Assembly (NCBI GenBank): GCA_937921035.1
Contig: CALEUL010000060.1
Location: forward strand, 141,502-205,501
DNA length: 64,000 bases
Source of the DNA: an uncultured Porphyromonadaceae bacterium
GTDB lineage: Bacteria; Bacteroidota; Bacteroidia; Bacteroidales; Muribaculaceae
Direction of reading: 5' to 3'
Of this stretch, positions 26,151 through 35,093 are shown piece after piece. A program made the translations under genes and the position numbers. The first letter of the stretch is position 1. Every line of letters starts with the position of its first letter. The notes under the pieces were generated by a model. It was not told the DNA's origin. It did not search any database and worked only from the letters and a program-made list of their open reading frames with translations.

Positions 26151-28424
26151 TTATTCGATTGTTACTTTGGTCAGTGTGTAGTTCGCACCGGTGATTACAA
26201 GACCGCCGTTGCTTACGAGATCGTTGACAACATATTCGTCGAGCACTACTTCAAGCGGGCTTGCGGGAGTATCGTACTGTGCGGGGATCGGTCCGCCGAT
26301 ATTACCCCAGTCCTGACCATGACGAAGCGAGAGACAGAACCAAGCGTCGGAAAGATCGGTCTGATTGAGATACAGGCGCATTATCTGACCGGGCTTCACA
26401 CTGCTCCAGTCATAGCCACCCCAGGCGAGATCCTGATTGCCGCCCCAGTTGCCGCTGTCCCATGAGCCGCTCCAGATGGTGGTCTCCAGCGAGATTTCCC
26501 ATTCAATGGTAATCTTGTTGATTGTGCAGTTCTTGCCCGAGACAATGATTGCGTTGTCGCTCCATCCGTCCTGTGTCGCGAAGAACGCGAGGGCTTCGGC
26601 GGTAAGAGTATACTCGACCTTTGTGGCACCTTCGGCGACATCAAGGATGACGAGCTGGCTCCATTTGGCGTCGTTGAGCTGCAGCTGAGTATCACTTGCA
26701 GGCTCGGTGTAGAACACTAACTTAGCACCGGCGGGCACTCCGTCGAGCTGTGCGTGGCTGATGTAAACGCGCGGGTCGCCCCAGTTGCCGATGGTGATAG
26801 GTGTCGACAGAAGAACACGTTCCTGATGGGTAGCCGGTATTACATCATAAATGTAGCTGATTTCGCCGTTGCTGGATACCAGGGTGATTTCGGTATTCTT
26901 GCCGCAGGAACCGGGCAGAGTGATGTACAGATGGTTGTCGTTGATGATGTGGCTTACGGTAGCGCCGTTAACCTTCACCTCGGTGAGTTTGTCGGCGTTC
27001 TGCAGGCCTACGATGAAGAGGCCATAGGCTGTCAGCTCGCCTGTGGGCTGCTCAATGATGAAAGCGCATTCGGGAGCGTTGACTGTAAGTTCCGGAGTAG
27101 CCACGGTCTCGCCGTTGGCCATGCCGAGGGTGATGACGCCGGTCTGTGCGGTGGCCGGAACCGGAAGTATAAGCTCGCTGGCGGAAGTGGCATTCGCTTC
27201 CTCGGCTTCGGTGCCGGCAAATGCAACGGATACCACCAGGTCGAGATTACGACCGAAAAGCTTAACGATACCGGCGGCGGCCACTACGTTCGAATCGAAA
27301 CCTGTTACTTCGGGCTTGGCGGTGGCGAGGGCGATTTCAACGCTCTTGCCGCTCTTGAGGTTGAGCACGGCGTTGCCGCTCTGTGCCATTTCGGGGAACA
27401 CAACCTTGACGGCTGTTGCAGTAACCTCGGCTGGTTCTACGGCCTCCTCAACGTTGGGGAAACTTACGCTTACAACCTGGTCCATGTTAAGACCGCTGAT
27501 AGTGATTTCGTTACCTGCGCGGATACCGTCGGCGGGTGTTGCGCGGAGTTCTGTGGGAACCACCATGCCGATGTTGGCAATGGCAACACGCACACCAGAG
27601 GCTGTAACAGCCACAACGGCACCATCGGTGGCATTGTCGGGGAGGGTGAAGGTAATCTTACCGTCGGCGTAAGTGAACTTGAGTTCGCTGTCGTCGGGCA
27701 TAATGATGCTGCGGACAAGGTCGAGGTCGTTGCCGGTGATGGTTACAACATCGCCGCCTTTGGCGTTAGTAAGGTCGAGAGGAGCGGCAACCGAAGGAAG
27801 CACAATCTCTACCACCTGTTCCGATTTGATGGTGTTCGGCATTGCCTTGGCATCGGAAATGATGATGTTGCCTGTTACGGCCTCGGCAGGCACGGTAAGC
27901 TCGATGGTCTTGCGGTCGTGAGCGGTGAAAGCATCCTGGAACACGTTCACGCTGTCCTCGGCAAAGGCGAAGCAAACCTCTTTGATAAGGTTGAGGTATT
28001 CGCCCTTGATTGTGAGCTTGCTGCCGGGCTTAACCTTGAGCGGGCTTATTTCCTCGATGGAGATAGGCTCGGAGTAGGTAAGCGGGGTCTTGGTCTCGAT
28101 GATGCCGTTGGCGTAGTGCAGCTGCACCTTGCCGGGTTCGGCGGTCTGGGGAACGGTTACACGGATTTCCTCGTTGCTAACCACCTGTATGTCGGTGATT
28201 TCGTCGCAGCCGGGGATAACCACTTTTGTAATCTGGTTCATGCCGCTGCCAATGAAGCGGAGTTCGCCGCCACGGGCCACGGGGCTGGGACCGAAGCTGT
28301 TGAGGTTGATGCCTCCGACAAACTGCTCGGTGTCGAAGTCATTATTGTCGCATGCGGTGAAAACCGTGCCGGCCATTGCCAGGGCAAGTGCGACTATGCC
28401 TGATAGTTTGAAAATCTTTTTCAT
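26151..28424 (-). CDS. Surface glycan-binding lipoprotein with IPT/TIG repeats
   Basis: A 757-residue lipoprotein (lipobox FTAC, Cys25; then DNND, a surface-export type tail). Residues about 35-530 are a chain of some six IPT/TIG Ig-like repeats, each starting with a phrase like GS(K/E)LTIKGEYL or GDVVTITGNDL and ending in a LT or ITL strand. Two similar C-terminal modules follow at about 535-645 and 648-757, both ending TLTKVTIE or TINKITIEWE and rich in Trp; they look like carbohydrate-binding domains. The protein should extend the mannan-binding site away from the cell beside SusCD. It stands where SusF or a second binding protein is found in other PULs. Confidence 0.8.
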   Translation of the reverse strand: MKKIFKLSGIVALALAMAGTVFTACDNNDFDTEQFVGGINLNSFGPSPVARGGELRFIGSGMNQITKVVIPGCDEITDIQVVSNEEIRVTVPQTAEPGKVQLHYANGIIETKTPLTYSEPISIEEISPLKVKPGSKLTIKGEYLNLIKEVCFAFAEDSVNVFQDAFTAHDRKTIELTVPAEAVTGNIIISDAKAMPNTIKSEQVVEIVLPSVAAPLDLTNAKGGDVVTITGNDLDLVRSIIMPDDSELKFTYADGKITFTLPDNATDGAVVAVTASGVRVAIANIGMVVPTELRATPADGIRAGNEITISGLNMDQVVSVSFPNVEEAVEPAEVTATAVKVVFPEMAQSGNAVLNLKSGKSVEIALATAKPEVTGFDSNVVAAAGIVKLFGRNLDLVVSVAFAGTEAEEANATSASELILPVPATAQTGVITLGMANGETVATPELTVNAPECAFIIEQPTGELTAYGLFIVGLQNADKLTEVKVNGATVSHIINDNHLYITLPGSCGKNTEITLVSSNGEISYIYDVIPATHQERVLLSTPITIGNWGDPRVYISHAQLDGVPAGAKLVFYTEPASDTQLQLNDAKWSQLVILDVAEGATKVEYTLTAEALAFFATQDGWSDNAIIVSGKNCTINKITIEWEISLETTIWSGSWDSGNWGGNQDLAWGGYDWSSVKPGQIMRLYLNQTDLSDAWFCLSLRHGQDWGNIGGPIPAQYDTPASPLEVVLDEYVVNDLVSNGGLVITGANYTLTKVTIE

Positions 28425-28433
28425 GGTGCTTGC

Positions 28434-29753
28434 TTAGTTTTTCACTGCACGGATATTGTCTATCTTGAGGAGAGGGGTGCAATCCACGCCCTTCTGACCA
28501 TCACCGCTCCAGAGGAATATGCGCAGCGATGCGAAGTCGGCTTCGGAAGCGAGGAATCTTGTGGCGCCCTTGCCGTCCTTATCGTAGACGAAGTCGGCGA
28601 TAGGCAGGGTTACGGTAACCCACTGACCGTCGGTGTGATATGCCTCGGTATCGGTCCAGGGAATCCACAGACCGCGGGCAAGACCGCCCACCTGGATGTA
28701 GTCGTTGTTGGGGCCGGTGATGGTATTGCCGTAGATATCGGTACCGCCGTTACCCAAGGTTACCAGGTCGGTGCCGGCGAAGATGATCTGCATCGGGCCC
28801 GACTGCCATGCGTTGGATGCTGGGATGCAGAGTTCGAATTTAACGCTCATGTTGTTGAAATCCTTGAAGTCGACGATGTCGAACAGACGCTGACCGCCTG
28901 CGGGATAGTCGGTAGGAGTATTCCAGCTGCCGGGCCAGTACTCGAAGGAGAACGCGCCGTCGTTCCAGTCGCCTGCGGCGTTGAGGACGGTGCTGCCGTC
29001 GCCGAGAACCATGTAGTTGCCGCTGATGCCGCTGCCGTCGTTCTCGATGGGGCGTGCGTGCCAGCCGCTGTTGCCCAGACCGGTGAGACCGTCGAAGTCG
29101 AACATCATGCCGCGGGTATCAAGATAGTGGAAGTTACTTTCGCCGCTTCCGTAGATGGAAGTTACTACAACAGGTGCTTCGGTAGCGCCTGCGGGCACTT
29201 CTACCTCAAGCTGGCTCTGGCTGATGCTGCGTATTGTGGCAGGCACATTGCCGAACGATACAGTCAGGGGCACATTGGGGTCGTCGGCGAAGTATGCACC
29301 GTCGATGGTAACAACATCACCGGCTTTGGCGTATTCGCAGCTCATGGATGTTACACGCGGTGCGGGAACGAGAACGTTAAAGGGATATTCCAGAGTCGTA
29401 CCGCCGGAGGTGATGAACTTGGCGATGTTGGTTACCTCGCAGGGGATAAGGTTGGGGATATCCACGATAACGGTGTGGCTTGTTACCATCGTGGGGTTCA
29501 GACGTGCCTTCTGATCGTTGAACCAAACCTGCTGAACGTCGCCGAGGCCTTCGCCCACGAATACCACGCGGGCACCCAGGGGAGCTGCCACAAGCAGCGA
29601 GTCGCTCTTGTCGAAGTCGACCGGACGCGCGTACTTAATCACGGGCGTTGCGTCTTTGTCCTTCTCGGCATCGGTTTCGGAGCAAGAAGTCATCGATGCG
29701 CCGATGGCTGCTGCGAAAGCTGCGAGAGCTATATATTTTGTCGTTTTTTTCAT
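28434..29753 (-). CDS. Surface glycan-binding lipoprotein (SGBP-B-like)
   Basis: A 439-residue lipoprotein (lipobox MTSC, Cys24). Two IPT/TIG domains fill about 40-210. The C-terminal 225 residues (from MMFDFDGLTGLGNSGWHA on) resemble the glycan-binding domain of PUL surface binding proteins such as SGBP-B of the xyloglucan locus, with many Trp residues (WPGSWN, AWQSG, WIPWTD) suited to sugar stacking. It sits directly after susD, the usual place for such a gene. The specificity for mannan is inferred from the neighbouring enzymes only. Confidence 0.85.
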   Translation of the reverse strand: MKKTTKYIALAAFAAAIGASMTSCSETDAEKDKDATPVIKYARPVDFDKSDSLLVAAPLGARVVFVGEGLGDVQQVWFNDQKARLNPTMVTSHTVIVDIPNLIPCEVTNIAKFITSGGTTLEYPFNVLVPAPRVTSMSCEYAKAGDVVTIDGAYFADDPNVPLTVSFGNVPATIRSISQSQLEVEVPAGATEAPVVVTSIYGSGESNFHYLDTRGMMFDFDGLTGLGNSGWHARPIENDGSGISGNYMVLGDGSTVLNAAGDWNDGAFSFEYWPGSWNTPTDYPAGGQRLFDIVDFKDFNNMSVKFELCIPASNAWQSGPMQIIFAGTDLVTLGNGGTDIYGNTITGPNNDYIQVGGLARGLWIPWTDTEAYHTDGQWVTVTLPIADFVYDKDGKGATRFLASEADFASLRIFLWSGDGQKGVDCTPLLKIDNIRAVKN

Positions 29754-29780
29754 TTTATGCAGTTTTTACGGTAATGATTG

Positions 29781-31478
29781 TTACTCTGCTCCGCCGAAGT
29801 CGTATTCAACGGGGTCGATAAGCATGGAGGGCGACGAGCTGCTTACGGCAGCCGGTATAGGAGCCACGAAAGAATCCTTTGTGAGGAGAATGGGGTCATA
29901 CTGGGCGTAATCGGCCTTGCTCTGTACCACCACATAGCTGTCGCGGTTGTTCTCGTTGCTGGTGTCGATGGTAAGGCCCGATTTGCCCACGTACTGCGCG
30001 CAGCGGTTGAAACCGGTGCCGTAGCCGTTGTTGATCATGTCGAGGGCGGCCTGGTCGCCGTTGCGGTAGCGGTAGCGCTGGGTGTCGAACCATGTCTGGC
30101 TCTCGAAAGCCAGCTCGCGACGACGCTCGCGCATCAGTTCATCGTACGTAACCGAGCTTGCCTCGCTCACGCCGGCACGCTGGCGCACCATATTGTAGTA
30201 CTTCATGGCCTTCTCGTCGGAGGTACTGTTGGCGGTACCCATCACAGCCTCGGTGTAGGTCAGATAAACGTCGGCCAGACGCATCAGATAGATGTTGTTG
30301 GCAGCGTCCTGGTCGGTACCTACGTTGCCGTTGCAGTCGGAACCTTTGCCGATGATGTATTTTTTGATGTGTGCCAGCATCTCGTTCTTGTCCTCGAACA
30401 CTTCGCCGTCGCTGTCGCGGCTTACAAAGAGATAGGTGTAGCCGCCGTTGTTGCGGGCGAGCATGGGATAAAAGTCGCCGCCGGTCATATATGTCCACAT
30501 ACGGCGTTTGTCGCCGTTCTCGTACATGTTCTGGAGCGAGATTGTGGGACCCTTGCCTGCGCCCCATGTCTGGTCGGCGATGGCGGCGGAACGACTCCAT
30601 GCAACGTTGTGTGCGTTACCGAAGGAATAGCCCTGCACAGCGCACTGGATGGCCAGGATGGACTCGGGACCGTTGTTGGCTTCAACATCAAAGAGTGTTG
30701 CAAAATCTATCTGCGTAAGGGCCTGGGTGTTCTCGATAACGAACAGGGCATCCTCGGCAGCCTTGCGATAGAGGGCGTCGCGGTCGTAGCCGTAATCGTT
30801 ATGCGAAGCCATTGTTACTGCAAGTTTGGCGCGGAGCGCGCGTGCCTTGCGGGCATCCAGACGGTAGGCGTCGTTATCGCTTTCGGGAAGGTTGGCAACG
30901 GCAAAGTCGAGATCGTTCATAGCAAACTGGTACACGCTCTTCTGTGTGTTGCGGGGAACGTCGAACTGGCCGGCTGCAATCATCGCGGAGTTGTCGGTAA
31001 TCAGGGGTACATCGTGCCATACCTCGGCAAGCATGTAGTAGCAGTAGCCGCGCATTGCACGTGCCTCGGCTATAGCCATGTCGATGTCGTTCTGGGTGAT
31101 GGAGCCCGAGCAGACGCGGGGAATATCATTGATTACCGAGTTGGCAAAGAGGATAACATTATACAGTCCCTTCCAACCCTCGTTGATATAGGGGTTGATG
31201 GCTGTATAGGTACCGAAGTACCACTGTCCTTCGTCGCCGTAGGTATAGAACATGTCGCCGTTGATCATGTCCATCTTCCACTGGAAGTTCATGTGGAAGT
31301 TACTCCATGTCTTGGAGGCGTAGAGCGTCATGGTGGTGGAGCGGAGAGCCTCAGGCGAAGTGTAGTACGTCTCCTGAACGGGCTTGTCTTCCGGATCGAT
31401 GGTGAGGAAGTCGTTGCAGGAAGTGAGGCTTGCGCCCAGCACTGCCCCGAAGACCGCTATTTTGAATATATTGTTCAT
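29781..31478 (-). CDS. SusD/RagB family starch-binding-like lipoprotein
   Basis: A 565-residue lipoprotein (lipobox LTSC, Cys21). The SusD pattern is plain: NDFLTIDPEDKP after the Cys, YTSPEALRST, GWKGLYNVILFANSVI, ARAMRGYCYYMLAEVWHDVPLI and, near the end, YDELMRERRRELAFESQTWFDTQRY. SusD proteins form the lid of the SusC channel at the outer surface and hold the sugar before import. It lies 18 bases after susC in the transcribed direction. Confidence 0.96.
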   Translation of the reverse strand: MNNIFKIAVFGAVLGASLTSCNDFLTIDPEDKPVQETYYTSPEALRSTTMTLYASKTWSNFHMNFQWKMDMINGDMFYTYGDEGQWYFGTYTAINPYINEGWKGLYNVILFANSVINDIPRVCSGSITQNDIDMAIAEARAMRGYCYYMLAEVWHDVPLITDNSAMIAAGQFDVPRNTQKSVYQFAMNDLDFAVANLPESDNDAYRLDARKARALRAKLAVTMASHNDYGYDRDALYRKAAEDALFVIENTQALTQIDFATLFDVEANNGPESILAIQCAVQGYSFGNAHNVAWSRSAAIADQTWGAGKGPTISLQNMYENGDKRRMWTYMTGGDFYPMLARNNGGYTYLFVSRDSDGEVFEDKNEMLAHIKKYIIGKGSDCNGNVGTDQDAANNIYLMRLADVYLTYTEAVMGTANSTSDEKAMKYYNMVRQRAGVSEASSVTYDELMRERRRELAFESQTWFDTQRYRYRNGDQAALDMINNGYGTGFNRCAQYVGKSGLTIDTSNENNRDSYVVVQSKADYAQYDPILLTKDSFVAPIPAAVSSSSPSMLIDPVEYDFGGAE

Positions 31479-31496
31479 TGTGTCGTATGCTGATTG

Positions 31497-34400
31497 TTAG
31501 AAAGAGAGATTAAGTCCGAGTGTGTAAGTACGCGGGGTGGGATAGCGGCCGCGGTCGATGTTCTGAAGCAGAGAGCTCTGGTTGTAGGCACCGATTTCGG
31601 GGTCGTAGCCGTTGTATTTGGTGAAAGTGTACACGTTCTGCACGTTCACATAAATCTTGGCGGTCTGAAGGAAAGCCTTCTTGGCCCATTTCTCGGGAAG
31701 CATATAGCTCAGCGAAATGTTCTGGATGCGCAGGTACGTGCCGTCTTCGATCCAGCGGTCGCTCATGCGCAGGTTGCCGTTGCCGTCCAGGTTGGAGAAA
31801 CGGGGTATACCGTTGCTGCCGCCGATGTAGGTGTAGTTGGAGCAATCGTCGCCGCCGTTGGGGTCGATTTTAACGGGGATTGCGCGGTCGAGTACGGATA
31901 CTGCCTGGCTGTCCCAGATAGAGCTTACGCCCTCGGTGCGGAATCGCGACCAGTTGAGGATGTCGCCGCCTATCTGGCCGGTGAGACCGATGTTGAGTTC
32001 CCAGTTCTTATACTGGAAAGTGTTGGTGAAACCGAAAGTCAGATCGGGGTTGGGGTCGCCGATAACAGTCTGGTCGTTGGCGTCGATAACGCCGTTGCCG
32101 TCGCGGTCCTTGAACTTGATGTCGCCTACCCACGCGCCTGTGGTCTTGTCGATTTTATTGGTGTAGGGAACACTGCCGCCTGTCTGGGTGGCATGTTTGC
32201 TGATTTCATCGGCGCTCGCGAACAGACCGTCTGTCTCGTAGCCGTAGAACACGCCCATAGGCTGGCCTACCTTGAACATCGTTGCAGTCTGGAACTGCGA
32301 GTACCAGTCTACCTTGCCGTAGATCACCTGGTCTTTATCGTTGAGGGCCACAATCTTGTTCTTGTTGTGCGAGAGGGTGAGGGAGCCGTGCCAGTTGAAG
32401 TTCTTGCTTACAACGGGACGGAAGTTAACCTGAACGTCGATACCCTGGTTTCGGGTCTGGCCGATGTTGGCGTAGGGAGGAGCGATAGAACCCCAGGTAT
32501 CGTCGCCGGAGGGACCGATGTAGCTGGGAACGAACACTTGCATCAGCAGGTCGTTGGCCTGCTTACGGTAAACGTCTACGGTGAATTCGAGGCGGTTGTT
32601 GAAAGCGGCGAAATCAAGACCGATGTTGTACTGCTCGGAAGCCTCCCATTTCAGGTCGGGGTTGGAGAGGTTGAGAGGATAGTATGCCGTACCGTTGGGC
32701 GTGAGCATCGTGGTCATTGCCGAACCGTAGCGGTAGGTATCGATGTTGGAGTTACCAACCTTACCATAGCCCAGACGGAGTTTCAGGTTGTTGAGCCAGC
32801 TTGCGCCCTGCAGGAATTTCTCCTGGTTGATACGCCATGCAAGAGCGACAGACGGGAAGGTACCCCACTTGTTGTTGGCACCGAACTTGCTGGAGCCGTC
32901 GCGACGCACGGTGGCGGTGAGGAGGTAGCGGTAATCGAAGCCGTAGTTGACACGGGCAAAAATGGAAGCGGTGCTCTGGGCATCTTTCCAACCGCTGTTG
33001 CTTACGAACTCGCCGTCCTCGCCCATCACATGTATATAGTCGGTGGTGAAGTTCTTCTTGATAATCTGAGTGCCGTCCCAGCTTGCTTTCGAAGCCTCGA
33101 AACCGGCCATCACGGTAACATCATGTTTCTTGTTGAAAGTCTGGTGGTAGGTGATATAGTCCTTCTGCATCCAGTAGTTGTTGCCGTCCTCGCGCTGCAT
33201 CATCTTGTTGATGTCGTTCTTCACAAGACCGAACTCATAGCGGGGAATAAACGATTTGTTCTGGTTCTTGGAGTAGTCGAAGGCATATTCGGCGCGGAAA
33301 GTGAAGTACTTCAGGAATTCCACGTTGGCGTAGAAATTACCCATCACCTTCTGGCGGAGCATGGTGTTATTGGTTATAAGGGCAAGAGCCACGGGGTTCC
33401 ATGTGGAGGCACCGTTAACGGTATTGGGGCCGGCCCAGTTACCGTCGAAGTCGCGCACGGGAACAGAGGGCATCATCGTCATGGCCTGCATGATAACGCC
33501 GTCCGAACCGTCGTTGCGGGTAATGGTCTCGTTAGTGCGGGTATAGGCAAGCGAGCCGCCAACCTTCAGCCACTTGGTAAAGTTGTTGTCGATGTTGAAG
33601 CGGGTGTTGAAGCGGTTGAAGTCAGAACCGATAATAATACCTTCCTGATCCATCCAGCCGCCGGACATAGCGAAAGTGGTCTTGTCGTTACCGCCGCTCA
33701 CGCCCACCTGATGGCTCTGCATGAAAGCGGTGCGGTAGATTTCGTCCTGCCAGTCGGTACCTTTGCCCAGAATAGAGGGGTCGGAGTAGGTCTTGTCGTA
33801 ATTGCTGTCGTTAAGGATACCCTCATCGTAGAGCTGTGTCTGGTACTGCGCATACTGGCGCAGATCCATCATGTCCAGACGCTTTGCGGTCTGCTGCCAT
33901 GCCACATAACCGTCGTAGGTAATGTTGGTGTGGCCGGCGGAACCGCGGCGGGTTGTAACGATAACTACACCATTTGCACCTGCGGCACCGTAGATTGCAC
34001 AGGCCGAGGCGTCCTTGAGCACGTCGATGCTCACAATATCGCTCGGGGCGATGGCTGCAAGGGGGTTAACGGTGGTCTGGCCGTTTGTACCGCCCATCCA
34101 GTCGAAACCGCCAATTTCGTTGTTGCCGCTCATGGGCACGCCGTCGATAATATAAAGAGGTTCATTGGACGAGTTGAGCGAGCTTGCGCCGCGGATGCGG
34201 ATGGAGGTTGCGCCGCCGGGGGCGCCCGAGTTCTGCGTAACCTGCACACCGGCAACCTTGCCCTGGAGCATCTGGTCGGCGTTGGTAACGATGGTCTGTG
34301 CCATCTGTTCCTTGCTCAGCGAGGCCACCGAACCGGTGATGTCGCTTTTGCGCTGTGTACCGTAGCCAACGACAACTACTTCGTCGAGGGCTTCGGAGTT

Positions 34401-34700
34401 TTCCTTAAGCGTAACGGTAATGTTTGTTTTACCGTCGAGCTTAACATCCTGTGTAAGGAAGCCTACATAGGAGATGGTAAGAGTGGCATGCGCATTGGGC
34501 ACCTTGATTGCGAAGTTACCGTCGATATCGGTAACTGTGCCGTTCTGCTTGCCCTTTTCAACTACCGACGCACCGATAAGGGGCTCGCCGGACGGGTCGT
34601 TGACAACGCCTTTAATCGTAACCTGCGCCATTGCGCCCAAGGCTACGAAACACAGAAGCATGGTCAAGAGCCCTCTAAGGCTTAAGAATCTGGTTTTCAT
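31497..34700 (-). CDS. SusC/RagA family TonB-linked outer membrane protein
   Basis: A 1067-residue outer-membrane beta-barrel. After the signal peptide (to about GAMAQ, residue 25) comes a carboxypeptidase-regulatory-like domain (about 26-105), the TonB box region ALDEVVVVGYGTQRKSDITG, the plug with RGASSLNSSNEPLYIIDGVP and a long barrel ending YTLGLNLSF. It imports mannan oligosaccharides into the periplasm with SusD, driven by TonB. It is the first gene of a nine-gene operon. A -7 box TAATTTTG lies at 34843-34850 (minus), giving a leader of about 140 bases. Confidence 0.97.
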   Translation of the reverse strand: MKTRFLSLRGLLTMLLCFVALGAMAQVTIKGVVNDPSGEPLIGASVVEKGKQNGTVTDIDGNFAIKVPNAHATLTISYVGFLTQDVKLDGKTNITVTLKENSEALDEVVVVGYGTQRKSDITGSVASLSKEQMAQTIVTNADQMLQGKVAGVQVTQNSGAPGGATSIRIRGASSLNSSNEPLYIIDGVPMSGNNEIGGFDWMGGTNGQTTVNPLAAIAPSDIVSIDVLKDASACAIYGAAGANGVVIVTTRRGSAGHTNITYDGYVAWQQTAKRLDMMDLRQYAQYQTQLYDEGILNDSNYDKTYSDPSILGKGTDWQDEIYRTAFMQSHQVGVSGGNDKTTFAMSGGWMDQEGIIIGSDFNRFNTRFNIDNNFTKWLKVGGSLAYTRTNETITRNDGSDGVIMQAMTMMPSVPVRDFDGNWAGPNTVNGASTWNPVALALITNNTMLRQKVMGNFYANVEFLKYFTFRAEYAFDYSKNQNKSFIPRYEFGLVKNDINKMMQREDGNNYWMQKDYITYHQTFNKKHDVTVMAGFEASKASWDGTQIIKKNFTTDYIHVMGEDGEFVSNSGWKDAQSTASIFARVNYGFDYRYLLTATVRRDGSSKFGANNKWGTFPSVALAWRINQEKFLQGASWLNNLKLRLGYGKVGNSNIDTYRYGSAMTTMLTPNGTAYYPLNLSNPDLKWEASEQYNIGLDFAAFNNRLEFTVDVYRKQANDLLMQVFVPSYIGPSGDDTWGSIAPPYANIGQTRNQGIDVQVNFRPVVSKNFNWHGSLTLSHNKNKIVALNDKDQVIYGKVDWYSQFQTATMFKVGQPMGVFYGYETDGLFASADEISKHATQTGGSVPYTNKIDKTTGAWVGDIKFKDRDGNGVIDANDQTVIGDPNPDLTFGFTNTFQYKNWELNIGLTGQIGGDILNWSRFRTEGVSSIWDSQAVSVLDRAIPVKIDPNGGDDCSNYTYIGGSNGIPRFSNLDGNGNLRMSDRWIEDGTYLRIQNISLSYMLPEKWAKKAFLQTAKIYVNVQNVYTFTKYNGYDPEIGAYNQSSLLQNIDRGRYPTPRTYTLGLNLSF

Positions 34701-35093
34701 TAGAATAATGAGGGTTTATAAAATTTAGATTAATGTTTTTTTTTGTGTCTAAAAAGGTGAATAAGTGTGTTTAACTGGTTATAGGTCTTTTATTTGCCCC
34801 CGTGTGTTAAACGCATGGGGAGGCCGTTTATTATTCCGCTTGCAAAATTAGCGCATACTATACCGCAATAATTGCACTATTTTGTCTTTCATTACCACTT
34901 TTTAAAAAACCTGCTGAAAAACATGTTTTTCGTGCAAACTTTCCGTATCCGCCGCCCGATATGCGTTGTTGCACAACGTTTTGACAACTACCCGGTATTT
35001 TTATTTGAAAAAATGTCGCTTATCCGGGATTTTTATTATACTTTTGTCAAAATTCTAATCCTTCAGCATATCGTTTTAACAGTTTATATGCCT
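34701..35093. promoter_or_regulatory. Divergent intergenic region between susC and the Omp28-like gene
   Basis: This gap of 393 bases has no gene. It holds TAATTTTG reading toward susC (minus, 34843-34850) and TACTTTTG reading toward the Omp28-like gene (plus, 35039-35046). Inside the susC leader a GC-rich imperfect hairpin (about 34797-34825, GCCCCCGTG with CATGGGGAGGC) stands out in an AT-rich context; it could influence leader folding or elongation. No AraC-type repeats were seen by eye. Confidence 0.55.

Noticed and set aside
31494..34685. Open frame of 1063 codons on the plus strand, antisense to susC
   Set aside because: It mirrors susC exactly, has a composition typical of a shadow frame (rich in Val, Gly, His and Cys) and no promoter or known domain; the SusC motifs on the other strand are unambiguous.
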